A stretch of 64,000 nucleotides of DNA from an uncultured Fluviicola sp. (GCF_902168135.1 NZ_CABHOL010000028.1:1-64000), one strand, 5' to 3'; shown: positions 35,981 through 44,595, counted from the first letter of the stretch. The notes: generated by a model not told the origin, from the sequence alone. Program-made: numbers and translations.

Positions 35981-36007
35981 ATACACGAAGAAGTAACCGT
36001 AACTTAA

Positions 36008-36037
36008 TTGCATAATTTGCCAGATTCACTAATTTTG
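36008..36037 (+). promoter_or_regulatory. Promoter directly abutting the glycosyltransferase start
   Basis: TTG at 36008-36010 and TAATTTTG at 36030-36037 are 19 bp apart, a full match to the Bacteroidota consensus. The ATG lies only 4 nt after the -7 box, so the transcript may be leaderless. Confidence 0.6.
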
Positions 36038-36041
36038 TTTC

Positions 36042-37541
36042 ATGCAACTTTCGGAAAGAATTAAAACCATAGATTGGACATCACTTAGAACTATTTTGTT
36101 TGTCGGACTGATCGTTCGATTAATAGCTGCAATTTTTGCAGAGGGTTACAGCATGCATGACGATCATTTTCTGGTGATAGAAGCTGCCGGTTCCTGGGCT
36201 GACGGTTTTGACTACAATGCATGGCTTCCCTGGAATAAAGAACCCGGTGCATCTCCCGAGGGTCATAGCTTTACTTATGTTGGGCTGAACTTCCTGTTTT
36301 TTAAGATACTGAAAACTATCGGAATCGCAGATCCGAAAACATTGATGCTCATAAACCGCATTGTGCATGCCCTGTTTTCGTTGTTGGTTATCCGGTTTGG
36401 ATATTTGATCACGGAAAAATTATCCAATAAAAAAACAGCAAGTTATGTCGGCTGGGTCTTGGCTCTGCTTTGGGCAATGCCTTTCCTGTCGGTAAGAAAC
36501 CTGGTGGAAGTGGTAAGTATTCCTTTCCTGATGTGGGCGGTTTGGCTGACTTTAAATGAAAAAAGTAAGTGGGCCTTGTTTTATGCAGGGTTGTTAATCG
36601 GTGTGGCGGTCTCTTTCCGTTACCAGATTGCAATTTATGCAGTTGGTTTGGGAATTTACTACATACTAAAGTTCGAATGGAGAAAGCTGTTTCTGATGAC
36701 GGCAGGTTCGCTCGTTATGTTCGTTCTTACGCAGGGAGTTGTCGATTATTTTATATGGGGATATCCGTTTGCGGAATTCAAAGGATACGTGGTTTATAAC
36801 ATGAATGAAGGAACGCGTTATATGAAGAATGCAAACTACTTCATGTACTTTTATGTGCTTTTCGGATTCTTGCTTTTCCCACTTGGGATTTTGGCACTGA
36901 TTGCTTATTTCAAAGCTGTAAGAAAATACCTTTTATTATTTATCCCGACTTTTGTTTTCCTGTTGTTCCATACCATTTTTCCGAATAGACAAGAGCGTTT
37001 TATTCTGACCATTTTTCCATTGGTAATCATTTTGGTTTTCCTGGGGATTGAACAACTTAGAGAACGTAAGTTCTGGAATGGTTTCTGGAAAGTTTCCTGG
37101 ATTGGCTTTTGGATTCTGAATATCCCGCTTTTCTGCATTGTAACGGTTATGCCGTCGAAAAAATCCCGTGTGAATACCATGTATGCGCTTTATGGAAAAG
37201 CGCGTGGTGATGAGCATATATTAATTGAGGCAACCGGGGAGACCAATCCCGAAATGATGCCTTATTTCTATTCCGGAAAGTGGCAGTATACCATTTTGGA
37301 ACGATGGAGTACGGATACCATAAATCCGGCAAGCTTTTATACGGTTGAACCGCAGGACTACATTTTCTTCTTCGGCCAAAAGAATTTGGAGCAGCGTATC
37401 GACACTTTTAAGGTATTCTATCCCAAAATGCACCTGGAAGCTCAAATTGAACCGGGATTTGTAGATAAGTTCCTGCACGGAATAAATCCGCGTAACTCGA
37501 ATTCTTACGTAGAGATCTGGAAGACGGAAGCGAAGAAGTAA
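36042..37541 (+). CDS. Polytopic membrane glycosyltransferase (Alg9/PIG-B or GT39-like, GT-C fold)
   Basis: A 499-residue integral membrane protein with about ten hydrophobic segments. The first loop has an acidic pair in 'GYSMHDDHFLV', where GT-C enzymes keep a DD/DE motif. 'FPNRQERFILTIFP' around residue 318 resembles the 'KEERFL' motif of GT22 (Alg9/GPI mannosyltransferase-like) enzymes. It probably transfers a sugar from a lipid-linked donor outside the cytoplasm; acceptor and sugar are unknown. The C-terminal ~130 residues are soluble. Confidence 0.7.
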   Translation: MQLSERIKTIDWTSLRTILFVGLIVRLIAAIFAEGYSMHDDHFLVIEAAGSWADGFDYNAWLPWNKEPGASPEGHSFTYVGLNFLFFKILKTIGIADPKTLMLINRIVHALFSLLVIRFGYLITEKLSNKKTASYVGWVLALLWAMPFLSVRNLVEVVSIPFLMWAVWLTLNEKSKWALFYAGLLIGVAVSFRYQIAIYAVGLGIYYILKFEWRKLFLMTAGSLVMFVLTQGVVDYFIWGYPFAEFKGYVVYNMNEGTRYMKNANYFMYFYVLFGFLLFPLGILALIAYFKAVRKYLLLFIPTFVFLLFHTIFPNRQERFILTIFPLVIILVFLGIEQLRERKFWNGFWKVSWIGFWILNIPLFCIVTVMPSKKSRVNTMYALYGKARGDEHILIEATGETNPEMMPYFYSGKWQYTILERWSTDTINPASFYTVEPQDYIFFFGQKNLEQRIDTFKVFYPKMHLEAQIEPGFVDKFLHGINPRNSNSYVEIWKTEAKK

Positions 37542-37599
37542 CAGATTGCTTTAGGATAAGTTTTCCACGTCTGAAATTTACGAAATTTTAGAATTCGAT

Positions 37600-37619
37600 T
37601 GTTCGCTAATTTGCGAACA
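37600..37619. repeat. Short inverted repeat after the glycosyltransferase gene
   Basis: TGTTCGC and GCGAACA (7 bp) surround a 6-nt loop 58 bp after the stop. There is no T-tract. The rest of 37542-37725 shows nothing notable. Confidence 0.4.
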
Positions 37620-37725
37620 GATTTCCATGTAAAAATCTGGACAACAAAACTTTACATGTTTTTATTGGTGGAGTTTTTTATTAGAATACGAAGAAGATAT
37701 TGACCTTTAAGTTATTCCGGAAAAA

Positions 37726-38148
37726 TCAATTGTAGATTCTCAATATATTACTTCCATTCCATTCAGTCTGGTACTTGCGCAATCCCCAATCGGAACCGGA
37801 TATAGGAGATCCGTCGTACATGGAGAACTTGGCACCGGAACAAGCATCATTCAGCTGCAGAAAATTGGTGGTGTCGATTGTTAAAGGAGTGGCACAAACA
37901 TTGTCAGGATCTTCAGGGGACATACGCTCCCATGCAACGAAAATATCTGTGGACTGCCTGTAAACAACAATTCCTTTTATTCCACCGGAAACATAAGCCC
38001 ATCCACCAACACTGTTCAGTTCCTGGTAGGAAGGCAGAGTAAGGTCGATTTGGAAATCAAACGCAATGCTTGGAATAGGGTGTGTCCTGTTTTTTTTACA
38101 AGAAACGCCGGCCAAGACCAAAATCAATAAAAAGATTCGTATTTTCAC
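37726..38148 (-). CDS. Hypothetical lipoprotein
   Basis: A 140-residue protein with a lipoprotein signal peptide (lipobox 'LAGVSC' at ~14-19) and a short globular domain of ~110 residues. 'GGWAYVSGGIKGIVVYRQ' is reminiscent of Rieske-like lipoproteins of Bacteroidota, but the Cys-x-His pairs of a Rieske centre are absent. The start codon is GTG at 38148. A -7 box on the minus strand (38167-38174) overlaps the start of the divergent gene. Confidence 0.75.
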   Translation of the reverse strand: MKIRIFLLILVLAGVSCKKNRTHPIPSIAFDFQIDLTLPSYQELNSVGGWAYVSGGIKGIVVYRQSTDIFVAWERMSPEDPDNVCATPLTIDTTNFLQLNDACSGAKFSMYDGSPISGSDWGLRKYQTEWNGSNILRIYN

Positions 38149-38166
38149 TTTACCTTATTGGAATGA

Positions 38167-38197
38167 CAAAATTATGAAGTTAAGAACGTTTTTACAA
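38167..38197 (-). promoter_or_regulatory. Promoter of the hypothetical lipoprotein gene
   Basis: On the minus strand TAATTTTG (38174-38167) is preceded by TTG (38197-38195) at 20 bp. The -7 box shares bases with the ATG of the divergent gene, so the two genes may interfere in expression. Confidence 0.5.
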
Positions 38198-38449
38198 CTC
38201 TTTGTATTGTGTGGACTGTTTATTTTTGGTGCTGGATCAGTTACTTCATCATACGCTCAGGACGGATCAGTTGCCAAAGCAGAGAAAACCATTGCCAAGC
38301 GTAGAAAGAAAGAAGCCAAGGCAGCGAAAAAAGAAGCCAAGAAATCCAAAAAAGCATTTTGGGACAAACAATCCAAAGCAGCTAAGAAAAGCGTGAAACG
38401 AAATGCAAAACGCCAGAAAAGAGCCAAACGACAGTCGAATGGATGGTGA
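38174..38449 (+). CDS. Small secreted Lys/Arg/Ala-rich basic protein
   Basis: A 91-residue protein starting at the ATG at 38174; the ORF track begins earlier at 38066, inside the divergent lipoprotein gene. Residues 1-28 are a signal peptide ('LFVLCGLFIFGAGS', cleavage near 'SYAQ'). The mature part is almost entirely Lys, Arg and Ala ('AKKEAKKSKKAFW') with no globular signature. It could bind nucleic acid or polyanions outside the cytoplasm, which is speculation. Confidence 0.65.
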   Translation: MKLRTFLQLFVLCGLFIFGAGSVTSSYAQDGSVAKAEKTIAKRRKKEAKAAKKEAKKSKKAFWDKQSKAAKKSVKRNAKRQKRAKRQSNGW

Positions 38450-38562
38450 CTTCGGTTACGCTAAATCCCCCTTTCCGGATTTATCTTATTATCGAATGGC
38501 TAAAAGGTCATTGAGCGTTTAAAAATCTTGACCGAAGCGTCAATGGGAGTCGAAATGGCCTT

Positions 38563-39429
38563 TTAAACGAATAGTTTTTCCTCCCAGTGTTCCGCTTCTT
38601 CTTCCGAAACCAGGTTTAGTTTTTTCAAATAATGGGTAGTCTTTTCAAATGCAAGCGGATATTCGGCTCCCTGGTAGTTCCAATCTGTTTCGGACAACCA
38701 AAGTTTCACCTGATCCAAACGCAGGTTGTAGCGCCATGAAATCATTTCTGCGGATTTCGGATTTTCTTTTACTTCCGATGCTTTTTGATTAACGATCGCG
38801 CACATTTTCTTTAAGATCTCCGGGTATTTCTCTGCAATTTCCGTTCGTGCGGCAATGACGAAACACGGCCATGGAGTTACCACGTCTCCGACATAATCGC
38901 ATTTTCCCTGTTCCACGAAAGGAGAGGTCGTGTATTTTTCCCAGAGGAAAGCTTGTGCTTCGTTATGTTCCAAAGCCCATAAACCACCGTATACATCACC
39001 GATTACGTTGAATTTTAATCCTTCAAGTTTCCAGTTGTACTGATCGGCCATAACGTAAGCCATTAAATGTGATCCGGATCCAAAACGCGAAATAGCGAAA
39101 GTTTGTTCTTCAACATCTTCCGGTTTTTTGATAGCTCCCTTTGCAGGTACGTGTATTCCCCAGCTTAACGGGGAGACAACATATACTTCCAGGATTTTTG
39201 CATCCAGTCCCTGAAGGATAGACTTGGTGATTCCTTCCGTGAGAAGTACCGCAACGTCAATGGAACCCGTTTCGAGTCCGCGGACCATCTGCCCGGTTCC
39301 GCCTGTCATGTCAGACCAGTGGAGGTTTAAACCGATTTCCTGGAACCTTCCTTCTTCAATAGCTAATCTCCAGGGTAAATTAAAATGTTCAGGAACACCG
39401 CCGATCTTAAGGCCTAATTCGTTTGTCAT
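38563..39429 (-). CDS. Substrate-binding-like protein without signal peptide (SsuA/NMT1 fold)
   Basis: A 288-residue type 2 periplasmic-binding fold of the NMT1/SsuA group: 'PWRLAIEEGRFQEIGLNL' at the N-terminus, 'GTGQMVRGLETGSIDVAVLLTEG' in part, and 'FAISRFGSGSHLMAYV'. Typical transporters use such proteins for sulfonates, nitrate, taurine or thiamin precursors. This copy lacks any signal peptide or lipobox, so it probably works in the cytoplasm as a sensor or enzyme. Its ATG overlaps the stop of an ABC exporter (ATGA). Confidence 0.8.
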   Translation of the reverse strand: MTNELGLKIGGVPEHFNLPWRLAIEEGRFQEIGLNLHWSDMTGGTGQMVRGLETGSIDVAVLLTEGITKSILQGLDAKILEVYVVSPLSWGIHVPAKGAIKKPEDVEEQTFAISRFGSGSHLMAYVMADQYNWKLEGLKFNVIGDVYGGLWALEHNEAQAFLWEKYTTSPFVEQGKCDYVGDVVTPWPCFVIAARTEIAEKYPEILKKMCAIVNQKASEVKENPKSAEMISWRYNLRLDQVKLWLSETDWNYQGAEYPLAFEKTTHYLKKLNLVSEEEAEHWEEKLFV

Positions 39430-41186
39430 TTCTTTGTAAATTGCATGGAATGTAGTTTTTTGTACATACCATCTTTGCGTAATAATTCTTCGTGAGACCC
39501 CATTTCCTGGATTTCACCTTTGTCCAGGACAATGATCTTGTCTGCTGCTTGTATCGTAGATAATCGGTGTGCGATAACTATGGAGGTGCGTCCTTTGGTA
39601 AGCTGTTCGGTAGCACGCTGGATCAATAGTTCGGATTCATTGTCGACGCTGGAAGTTGCTTCATCCAGGATCAAAATATGCGGATTGTACACATAGGCGC
39701 GAATGAAAGCCAGGAGTTGTCGCTGTCCCACGGAAAGCACTCCGCCTCGCTCACCAACCTGGTAATCGTATCCATCCGGTAATTTTTCAATGAAGCTGTC
39801 AGCTCCGACGGCTTTTGCTGCGGCAATCACCTCTTCACGTGTAATAGCTTCATTCCCTAAAGTGATATTGTTGTGGATCGTATCGGAAAACAGGAAGACA
39901 TCCTGGAGTACAATCGCTATATTTTTTCGCAAAGTATCCATATGGATTTCGCGTAGTTCCACTTCACCGATGTGAATGCTCCCTTTCTGGTATTCGTAAA
40001 AACGGCTCAACAGGTTAACGATCGAAGTTTTTCCGGCTCCGGTTGCTCCGACAAAGGCAATCGTTTCTTTCGGCTGAATGGTCAGGTTGATATCCTTTAA
40101 CACCCAATCTTCGTCCTTGTAAGCAAAATAAACATGCTCGAATTTCAGGGGCTGTTCAAAATCCAGTTTGGTTACTGTTCCGGATTCCTGCACGTGTTCG
40201 TTGGTGTCCAATAACTCAAATACTTTGTCAGCGCGGACAATACCACGCTGCAGGATATTGAACTTATCTGCCAGCATACGGATTGGCCGGAACAACATCT
40301 CGATCCAAAGTGTAAAGCTGAATACCGTTCCGAACAATTCTTTGTCCCCGATGGTTTCGCCTGTCATTGAAAAAGCACACCAAACAATTAACAAGGCCAT
40401 AGAAAGTGAACTCAGGAATTCCACTACCGGGAAGAAAATGGAAAATGCCCAAACTGCATTCACGTGTGCCTGACGATGCGTTTTATTCACTTCCTGGAAA
40501 GCTGTATACTCCATTTTTTCCCTTCCGAAAATCTGCACGATATTCATCCCGGTCAGGCGTTCCTGTACGAAAGCGTTCAGGCGGTGCACAGCTGTACCTT
40601 CCTGCTGGAAACTTCTGCGCATGGCTTTTGCAAATACACGTGTTGCGAAAATCAGGATCGGAATTGGAATAAGGACAATTAAAGAAAGCTGCCAGTTGCT
40701 GGTAAACATAAGAGCCAAAACAACCACAAGCATTAACAAATCACCTAAAATATCAATCAATCCCGAGGAAAAAACCTCTGAAATTGCTTCAATATCCGAA
40801 ACGACACGAGTGACCAAACCGCCAACCGGGGAACGGTCGAAGAACTGCATACGGAAAGTGGACAAATGATTGAATACTTTGATGCGAATATCACGAATTA
40901 TGGATTGGGCCATCAGGTTCGAAAAATAAGCAGTCAGGAATTGAAGTAAAGCTTCAACAAGTAAAATCCCTCCAACAATTAATGTCCATTTTAAAAATTG
41001 GTCGGGGTTTTTACTGTCAACCACGTATTTCTGCACCATATTCCCGATAATCATTGGGCGCAAAGGTCCAAGGAGAGATAAGGAAACAGTGCAGATGAAA
41101 GCCAAAACTAAAAGTCCCCTGTAGGGTTTTGCAAACTTCAATAAGCGTCTGAAAATTCGAAAATCAATTTTGCTTTGTTTGGCCAT
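39426..41186 (-). CDS. MsbA-like ABC transporter, fused permease and ATPase
   Basis: A 586-residue half-transporter with six membrane helices (1-~310) and an intact ATPase domain: Walker A 'GATGAGKTS', Q-loop 'VLQDVFLFSDTI', signature 'LSVGQRQ', Walker B 'ILILDEATSSVD' and H-loop 'VIAHRL'. It probably exports lipids or drugs as a dimer. The gene reads directly into the substrate-binding-like gene (4-nt overlap). A -7 box lies only 4 nt upstream of the ATG. Confidence 0.93.
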   Translation of the reverse strand: MAKQSKIDFRIFRRLLKFAKPYRGLLVLAFICTVSLSLLGPLRPMIIGNMVQKYVVDSKNPDQFLKWTLIVGGILLVEALLQFLTAYFSNLMAQSIIRDIRIKVFNHLSTFRMQFFDRSPVGGLVTRVVSDIEAISEVFSSGLIDILGDLLMLVVVLALMFTSNWQLSLIVLIPIPILIFATRVFAKAMRRSFQQEGTAVHRLNAFVQERLTGMNIVQIFGREKMEYTAFQEVNKTHRQAHVNAVWAFSIFFPVVEFLSSLSMALLIVWCAFSMTGETIGDKELFGTVFSFTLWIEMLFRPIRMLADKFNILQRGIVRADKVFELLDTNEHVQESGTVTKLDFEQPLKFEHVYFAYKDEDWVLKDINLTIQPKETIAFVGATGAGKTSIVNLLSRFYEYQKGSIHIGEVELREIHMDTLRKNIAIVLQDVFLFSDTIHNNITLGNEAITREEVIAAAKAVGADSFIEKLPDGYDYQVGERGGVLSVGQRQLLAFIRAYVYNPHILILDEATSSVDNESELLIQRATEQLTKGRTSIVIAHRLSTIQAADKIIVLDKGEIQEMGSHEELLRKDGMYKKLHSMQFTKK

Positions 41187-41190
41187 GTTA

Positions 41191-41198
41191 CAAAATTA
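41191..41198 (-). promoter_or_regulatory. -7 box abutting the ABC exporter start
   Basis: TAATTTTG on the minus strand (41198-41191) is followed by 4 nt and the ATG. The geometry equals that of the glycosyltransferase promoter at 36030. No TTG is seen at the -33 distance. Confidence 0.45.
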
Positions 41199-41306
41199 CA
41201 TCTAAGGATTGGGATATGACTTATTTTTAACTGCTAAAATTCACTAACAAAACACATTTTTATTTCCATTGTTTGCTTTTATTCCTTTATTTTGCGGATA
41301 GGCAAC

Positions 41307-41999
41307 ATGCCTGAAGATATAGCACATAATTTACCTCCAATTTTCAATACTATGGTTTACAATTTAGGTCAGTCAACATCCATCTTCAATACTTTTTTGG
41401 GAGAGCTGAGAGATTGCACGGTTCAAACTGATCCCATGCGTTTTAGACGTAATTTAGAACGCGTTGCCGAAGTATTGGCTTATGAGTTAAGCAAACATTT
41501 GGATTACCAAACAGAACTGGTAACAACGCCGCTGGGAGAAGCAGAAGTGGAGACCCTGAAGCAGCAGCCGGTTCTGGCAACAATCTTACGAGCCGGATTA
41601 CCCATGCACCAGGGACTGCTGAATTATTTTGACCGGGCAGAAAGCGCATTTGTTTCTGCTTATAGAAAACACACCACCGCTGAAGATTTTGATATTCACG
41701 TTGAATATTTGGCTGCCCCTTCCATCGACGGAAAAACATTGATCATTTCCGATCCGATGCTGGCAACAGGTAGTTCGATGGTGATGGTGTATAAAGCATT
41801 GTTGAAGCAGGGGAAACCTTCAAAAGTGCACATTGTGGCTGCAATTGCAGCACCTGAGGCTATTGAGTTTGTAAAGAAACACCTTCCTGATACTATCAGT
41901 ATTTGGGTCGGTGCAATTGATAAGGAATTAACCGCACAATCTTACATCGTTCCGGGATTGGGTGATGCCGGAGATCTGGCTTATGGAGTAAAATGTTAA
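41307..41999 (+). CDS. upp: Uracil phosphoribosyltransferase
   Basis: A 230-residue enzyme of pyrimidine salvage that makes UMP from uracil and PRPP. 'MRFRRNLERVAEVLAYE', 'TILRAGLPMHQGLLNYF', the PRPP loop 'ISDPMLATGSSMVMV' and the uracil-binding C-terminus 'IVPGLGDAGDLAYG' are diagnostic. The ORF track starts at a TTG (41292); I use the ATG at 41307. Confidence 0.94.
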   Translation: MPEDIAHNLPPIFNTMVYNLGQSTSIFNTFLGELRDCTVQTDPMRFRRNLERVAEVLAYELSKHLDYQTELVTTPLGEAEVETLKQQPVLATILRAGLPMHQGLLNYFDRAESAFVSAYRKHTTAEDFDIHVEYLAAPSIDGKTLIISDPMLATGSSMVMVYKALLKQGKPSKVHIVAAIAAPEAIEFVKKHLPDTISIWVGAIDKELTAQSYIVPGLGDAGDLAYGVKC

Positions 42000-42010
42000 G
42001 GAGATAAACA

Positions 42011-42484
42011 ATGCACTGGCACTTTTACATATCACTCTTTGGTTTATCGATGATTAAATTCATGTTTGCTCCTTTTGCTGGTCCAAGAATGCATTTAAGC
42101 TATTTTGAAACCTACCTTTCTTGTATTGCAGGAGCTTTTTTGGCTGCATTTATTTTTTATTTTTCGAGCGAGTTCTTTCTAATCCGTGCGCACAAAAAAC
42201 GGAAAGCGGCGTTACAGGAATCGATCAGGACCGGGATTCCACTGAAAGCAAAAAAGAAATTTACCCGCTTCAATAAGTTGATCGTAAAATTGAAACGCAG
42301 CCTGGGGATTTACGGAATTGCATTCTATGCACCCTTGTTTTTATCCGTTCCGGTTGGATCGATTGTAACCGCAAAATTCTACGGTAAAGAAAAACGGACA
42401 TTCCCGCTGATCCTGATCGGGATTTGTATAAACGGGGCGATAACTACGGGAATTGCATACATTATTGAATCATTCTTTAAATGA
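42011..42484 (+). CDS. Small membrane protein of unknown function
   Basis: A 157-residue protein with about four membrane segments: one near the N-terminus, one at ~35-58 ('CIAGAFLAAFIFYFSSEFFL'), and two in the C-terminal half ('GIAFYAPLFLSVPVGSIV', 'LILIGICINGAITTGIAYII'). A basic cytoplasmic loop (~60-95) separates the pairs. I know no function. It lies 12 nt after upp and overlaps the HAD gene by 4 nt, so the three are co-transcribed. Confidence 0.8.
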   Translation: MHWHFYISLFGLSMIKFMFAPFAGPRMHLSYFETYLSCIAGAFLAAFIFYFSSEFFLIRAHKKRKAALQESIRTGIPLKAKKKFTRFNKLIVKLKRSLGIYGIAFYAPLFLSVPVGSIVTAKFYGKEKRTFPLILIGICINGAITTGIAYIIESFFK

Positions 42485-43197
42485 AAATACGTCAGATATT
42501 CTTTGACCTTGATCGTACCTTGTGGGATTTTGAAACCAATTCGCGTTTTGCACTGCAATACTTGTATGATGATTTGAAACTGGGTGATACCATCGAGCAT
42601 TTCATGCATTTTCACCATACGTATATTCGGATCAATGCAGATTTGTGGAACCAATACGGAAACGGAAAACTGAGCAAAGAAGAACTCCGGGATAATCGTT
42701 TCAAAAAAGCACTGGAATATCACGGGATTCATGACGAGCAACTGGCAAAGCAAATGAGTGAAGGCTACATCGATCTTTCCCCGAAGCAAACAGCTCTTTT
42801 CCCGGGAGCAGTTGAAATGCTGGAAACCTTGAAAGCACAAGACTATTCTCTACACATTATTACCAATGGTTTCAAAGAAGTACAGCACATTAAACTGGAG
42901 AAAAGCGGAATCAGCCAATTTTTCAATACGGTGCTCTGCTCCGAAGAAATTGGTGTAACAAAACCACACCGGGAAATTTTCCAGGAAGCGCTGCGCCTCA
43001 CGAATTGTAAAACCGAACATGCGATCATGATCGGAGACGATTTTAAAGCAGATATCATTGGGGCGCTCAATGCCGGTTGGACAGCAATTCATTTTGATCC
43101 GGAACACAGATACAAGAAAGAACGAAATGTTCCAAGAATCAGGGAATTGGCAGAGATTCCTGAAGTGGTGAATCTTTTGCCGATTGTGGCAAACTAA
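42481..43197 (+). CDS. YjjG-family HAD hydrolase (pyrimidine nucleotidase type)
   Basis: A 238-residue HAD phosphatase. Motif I is 'FFDLDRTLWDFETNS', which matches YjjG closely; motif II lies in 'LHIITNGF', and motif IV is 'MIGDDFKADIIGA'. E. coli YjjG dephosphorylates non-canonical pyrimidine nucleotides. The upp-orf-yjjG grouping fits pyrimidine nucleotide housekeeping. Confidence 0.88.
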   Translation: MKIRQIFFDLDRTLWDFETNSRFALQYLYDDLKLGDTIEHFMHFHHTYIRINADLWNQYGNGKLSKEELRDNRFKKALEYHGIHDEQLAKQMSEGYIDLSPKQTALFPGAVEMLETLKAQDYSLHIITNGFKEVQHIKLEKSGISQFFNTVLCSEEIGVTKPHREIFQEALRLTNCKTEHAIMIGDDFKADIIGALNAGWTAIHFDPEHRYKKERNVPRIRELAEIPEVVNLLPIVAN

Positions 43198-43240
43198 GCA
43201 GATAAGGTTGGTGAGAAAGCAACTCTTCTCGATTCAGGAG

Positions 43241-43267
43241 GTCTTAAAATCTTAATATCCTGATGTC
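43241..43267. repeat. 27-bp repeat upstream of the DEAD-box helicase gene
   Basis: GTCTTAAAATCTTAATATCC... matches 23 of 27 bases with a copy at 44553-44579 on the far side of the helicase gene, in the same orientation. Confidence 0.5.
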
Positions 43268-43292
43268 TTGGCATCTTAACATCTAATTTTCC

Positions 43293-43354
43293 TATCTTTG
43301 CGCCTCCGCTGAAGCTCTTAACCTTCGCAAAGCCGCTTAGGCGCAGCAAGGTTA
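43293..43354 (+). promoter_or_regulatory. -7 box and structured leader of the DEAD-box helicase gene
   Basis: TATCTTTG (43293-43300) matches TAnnTTTG; a TTG lies 22 bp upstream. The leader then folds into a hairpin with arms TAACCTT (43319-43325) and AAGGTTA (43348-43354) and an inner GCC/GGC stem. Long structured leaders are common ahead of cold-shock RNA helicases. A similar GC-rich stretch occurs near 54408. Confidence 0.45.
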
Positions 43355-43386
43355 GCGCAAGCGTTGTACCCTCAAATAAAATCAGG

Positions 43387-44529
43387 ATGTCATTTTCTTC
43401 TTTCGGCTTATCGCCATTTTTAATAAAAGCTTTAAGCGAAACGAATTACGAAAAGCCGACTCCGATCCAGGAAATCGCCATCCCGGCAATTCTCACAGGA
43501 AAGGATGTTTTAGGAATTGCGCCAACCGGTTCCGGTAAAACTGCGAGTTATGCACTTCCGATTTTAACCCAGCTTTCCAAATCAGAAAAAGCAAAGAATC
43601 GGCATATTCAGTCACTTATTTTAGTCCCGACCCGCGAATTGGCAATCCAGGTAGAAGAAGTGTTCAAGGAATTTGCACGTGCATTTCCCGAACCGCAAAA
43701 GGTAAAAGCTGTTTATGGCGGGGTTTCCATCAATCCGCAAATGAAAGCGATGATGGGTGTTTCTGTTTTAATTGCAACTCCCGGTCGATTGATCGAACTT
43801 GCGGAATCCAATGCAATCCGGTTAAGTACATTGAAATCCCTGGTACTGGATGAAGCTGATAAATTGCTGAACCTTGATTTCCAGGAAGAAATGAAACGCA
43901 TTTTGGGCTGGATCCCGAAGAAACGTCAGAATTTATTGTTTTCGGCGACCTTAAATGATAAGGTGTCTGAGATCACGCAGCTGGTTTTACACGATCCGAT
44001 TGTACTAAAGATAGAGCAGGAAGAAGATTCTATTGACCTGATCCGGCAAACTGCTTTTCGGGTTTCTGATGATCGAAAAGGACCATTATTACGTTATTTG
44101 ATCCGTTCGCGAAATATGAAACAGGTGTTAATTTTCACCAGTTCTACTTTCAAAGCAGACCAGGTCGTTGAGAAATTACGCAAAAACAATATCGATGCCC
44201 AGGCTATTCACAGTAAGAAAAGCCAGGATGCAAGAACGCGTGTGATGCGCAATTTCAAAGCCGGACATTTAAAAGTAATGGTTGCCACGGATTTGATTGC
44301 CCGCGGAATTGACATTGAATTTTTACCTTTCGTTATTAACTACGAATTACCGCGTTCTCCCAAAGATTTTGTGCACCGTATCGGCCGCACGGGGAGGGCA
44401 GAAGCAACCGGTGAAGCCCTGACTTTTGTGTCTCCGGCAGACGAACATCATTTTAAGATCATTCAAAAGAAAATGGGAAAACAGATTCCGTTTGAAGAAA
44501 CCGACCAACTGGACCTGCAGGGATATTAA
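43387..44529 (+). CDS. DEAD-box RNA helicase (RhlE-like)
   Basis: A 380-residue helicase. Q motif 'YEKPTPIQEIAIPAI', motif I 'APTGSGKT', Ia 'LVPTRELAIQ', II 'LDEAD', III 'FSATL', V 'VATDLIARGIDI' and VI 'HRIGRTGRAEATG' are all present. It ends soon after the second RecA domain and lacks the long basic tail of many RhlE/CsdA proteins. It unwinds RNA in ribosome assembly or mRNA turnover. Near-identical 27-bp repeats flank it. Confidence 0.93.
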   Translation: MSFSSFGLSPFLIKALSETNYEKPTPIQEIAIPAILTGKDVLGIAPTGSGKTASYALPILTQLSKSEKAKNRHIQSLILVPTRELAIQVEEVFKEFARAFPEPQKVKAVYGGVSINPQMKAMMGVSVLIATPGRLIELAESNAIRLSTLKSLVLDEADKLLNLDFQEEMKRILGWIPKKRQNLLFSATLNDKVSEITQLVLHDPIVLKIEQEEDSIDLIRQTAFRVSDDRKGPLLRYLIRSRNMKQVLIFTSSTFKADQVVEKLRKNNIDAQAIHSKKSQDARTRVMRNFKAGHLKVMVATDLIARGIDIEFLPFVINYELPRSPKDFVHRIGRTGRAEATGEALTFVSPADEHHFKIIQKKMGKQIPFEETDQLDLQGY

Positions 44530-44552
44530 TCTCGTTCCAATAAAAGATTTCA

Positions 44553-44579
44553 GTCTTAAAGTCTTAACATCCTGAAATC
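44553..44579. repeat. 27-bp repeat downstream of the DEAD-box helicase gene
   Basis: This is the second copy of the repeat at 43241 (23 of 27 bases), in the 66-bp gap between the helicase and J-domain genes. Confidence 0.5.
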
Positions 44580-44595
44580 CTAAAGTCTAAAAAAA

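Noticed and set aside
38066-38173. N-terminal extension of the small basic protein
   Set aside because: It would lie antisense over the lipoprotein gene start, while the ATG at 38174 gives a perfect signal peptide.
43305-43367. tRNA or small structured RNA gene upstream of the DEAD-box helicase
   Set aside because: There is no cloverleaf, no T-loop sequence and no CCA end; a leader hairpin explains the pairing.
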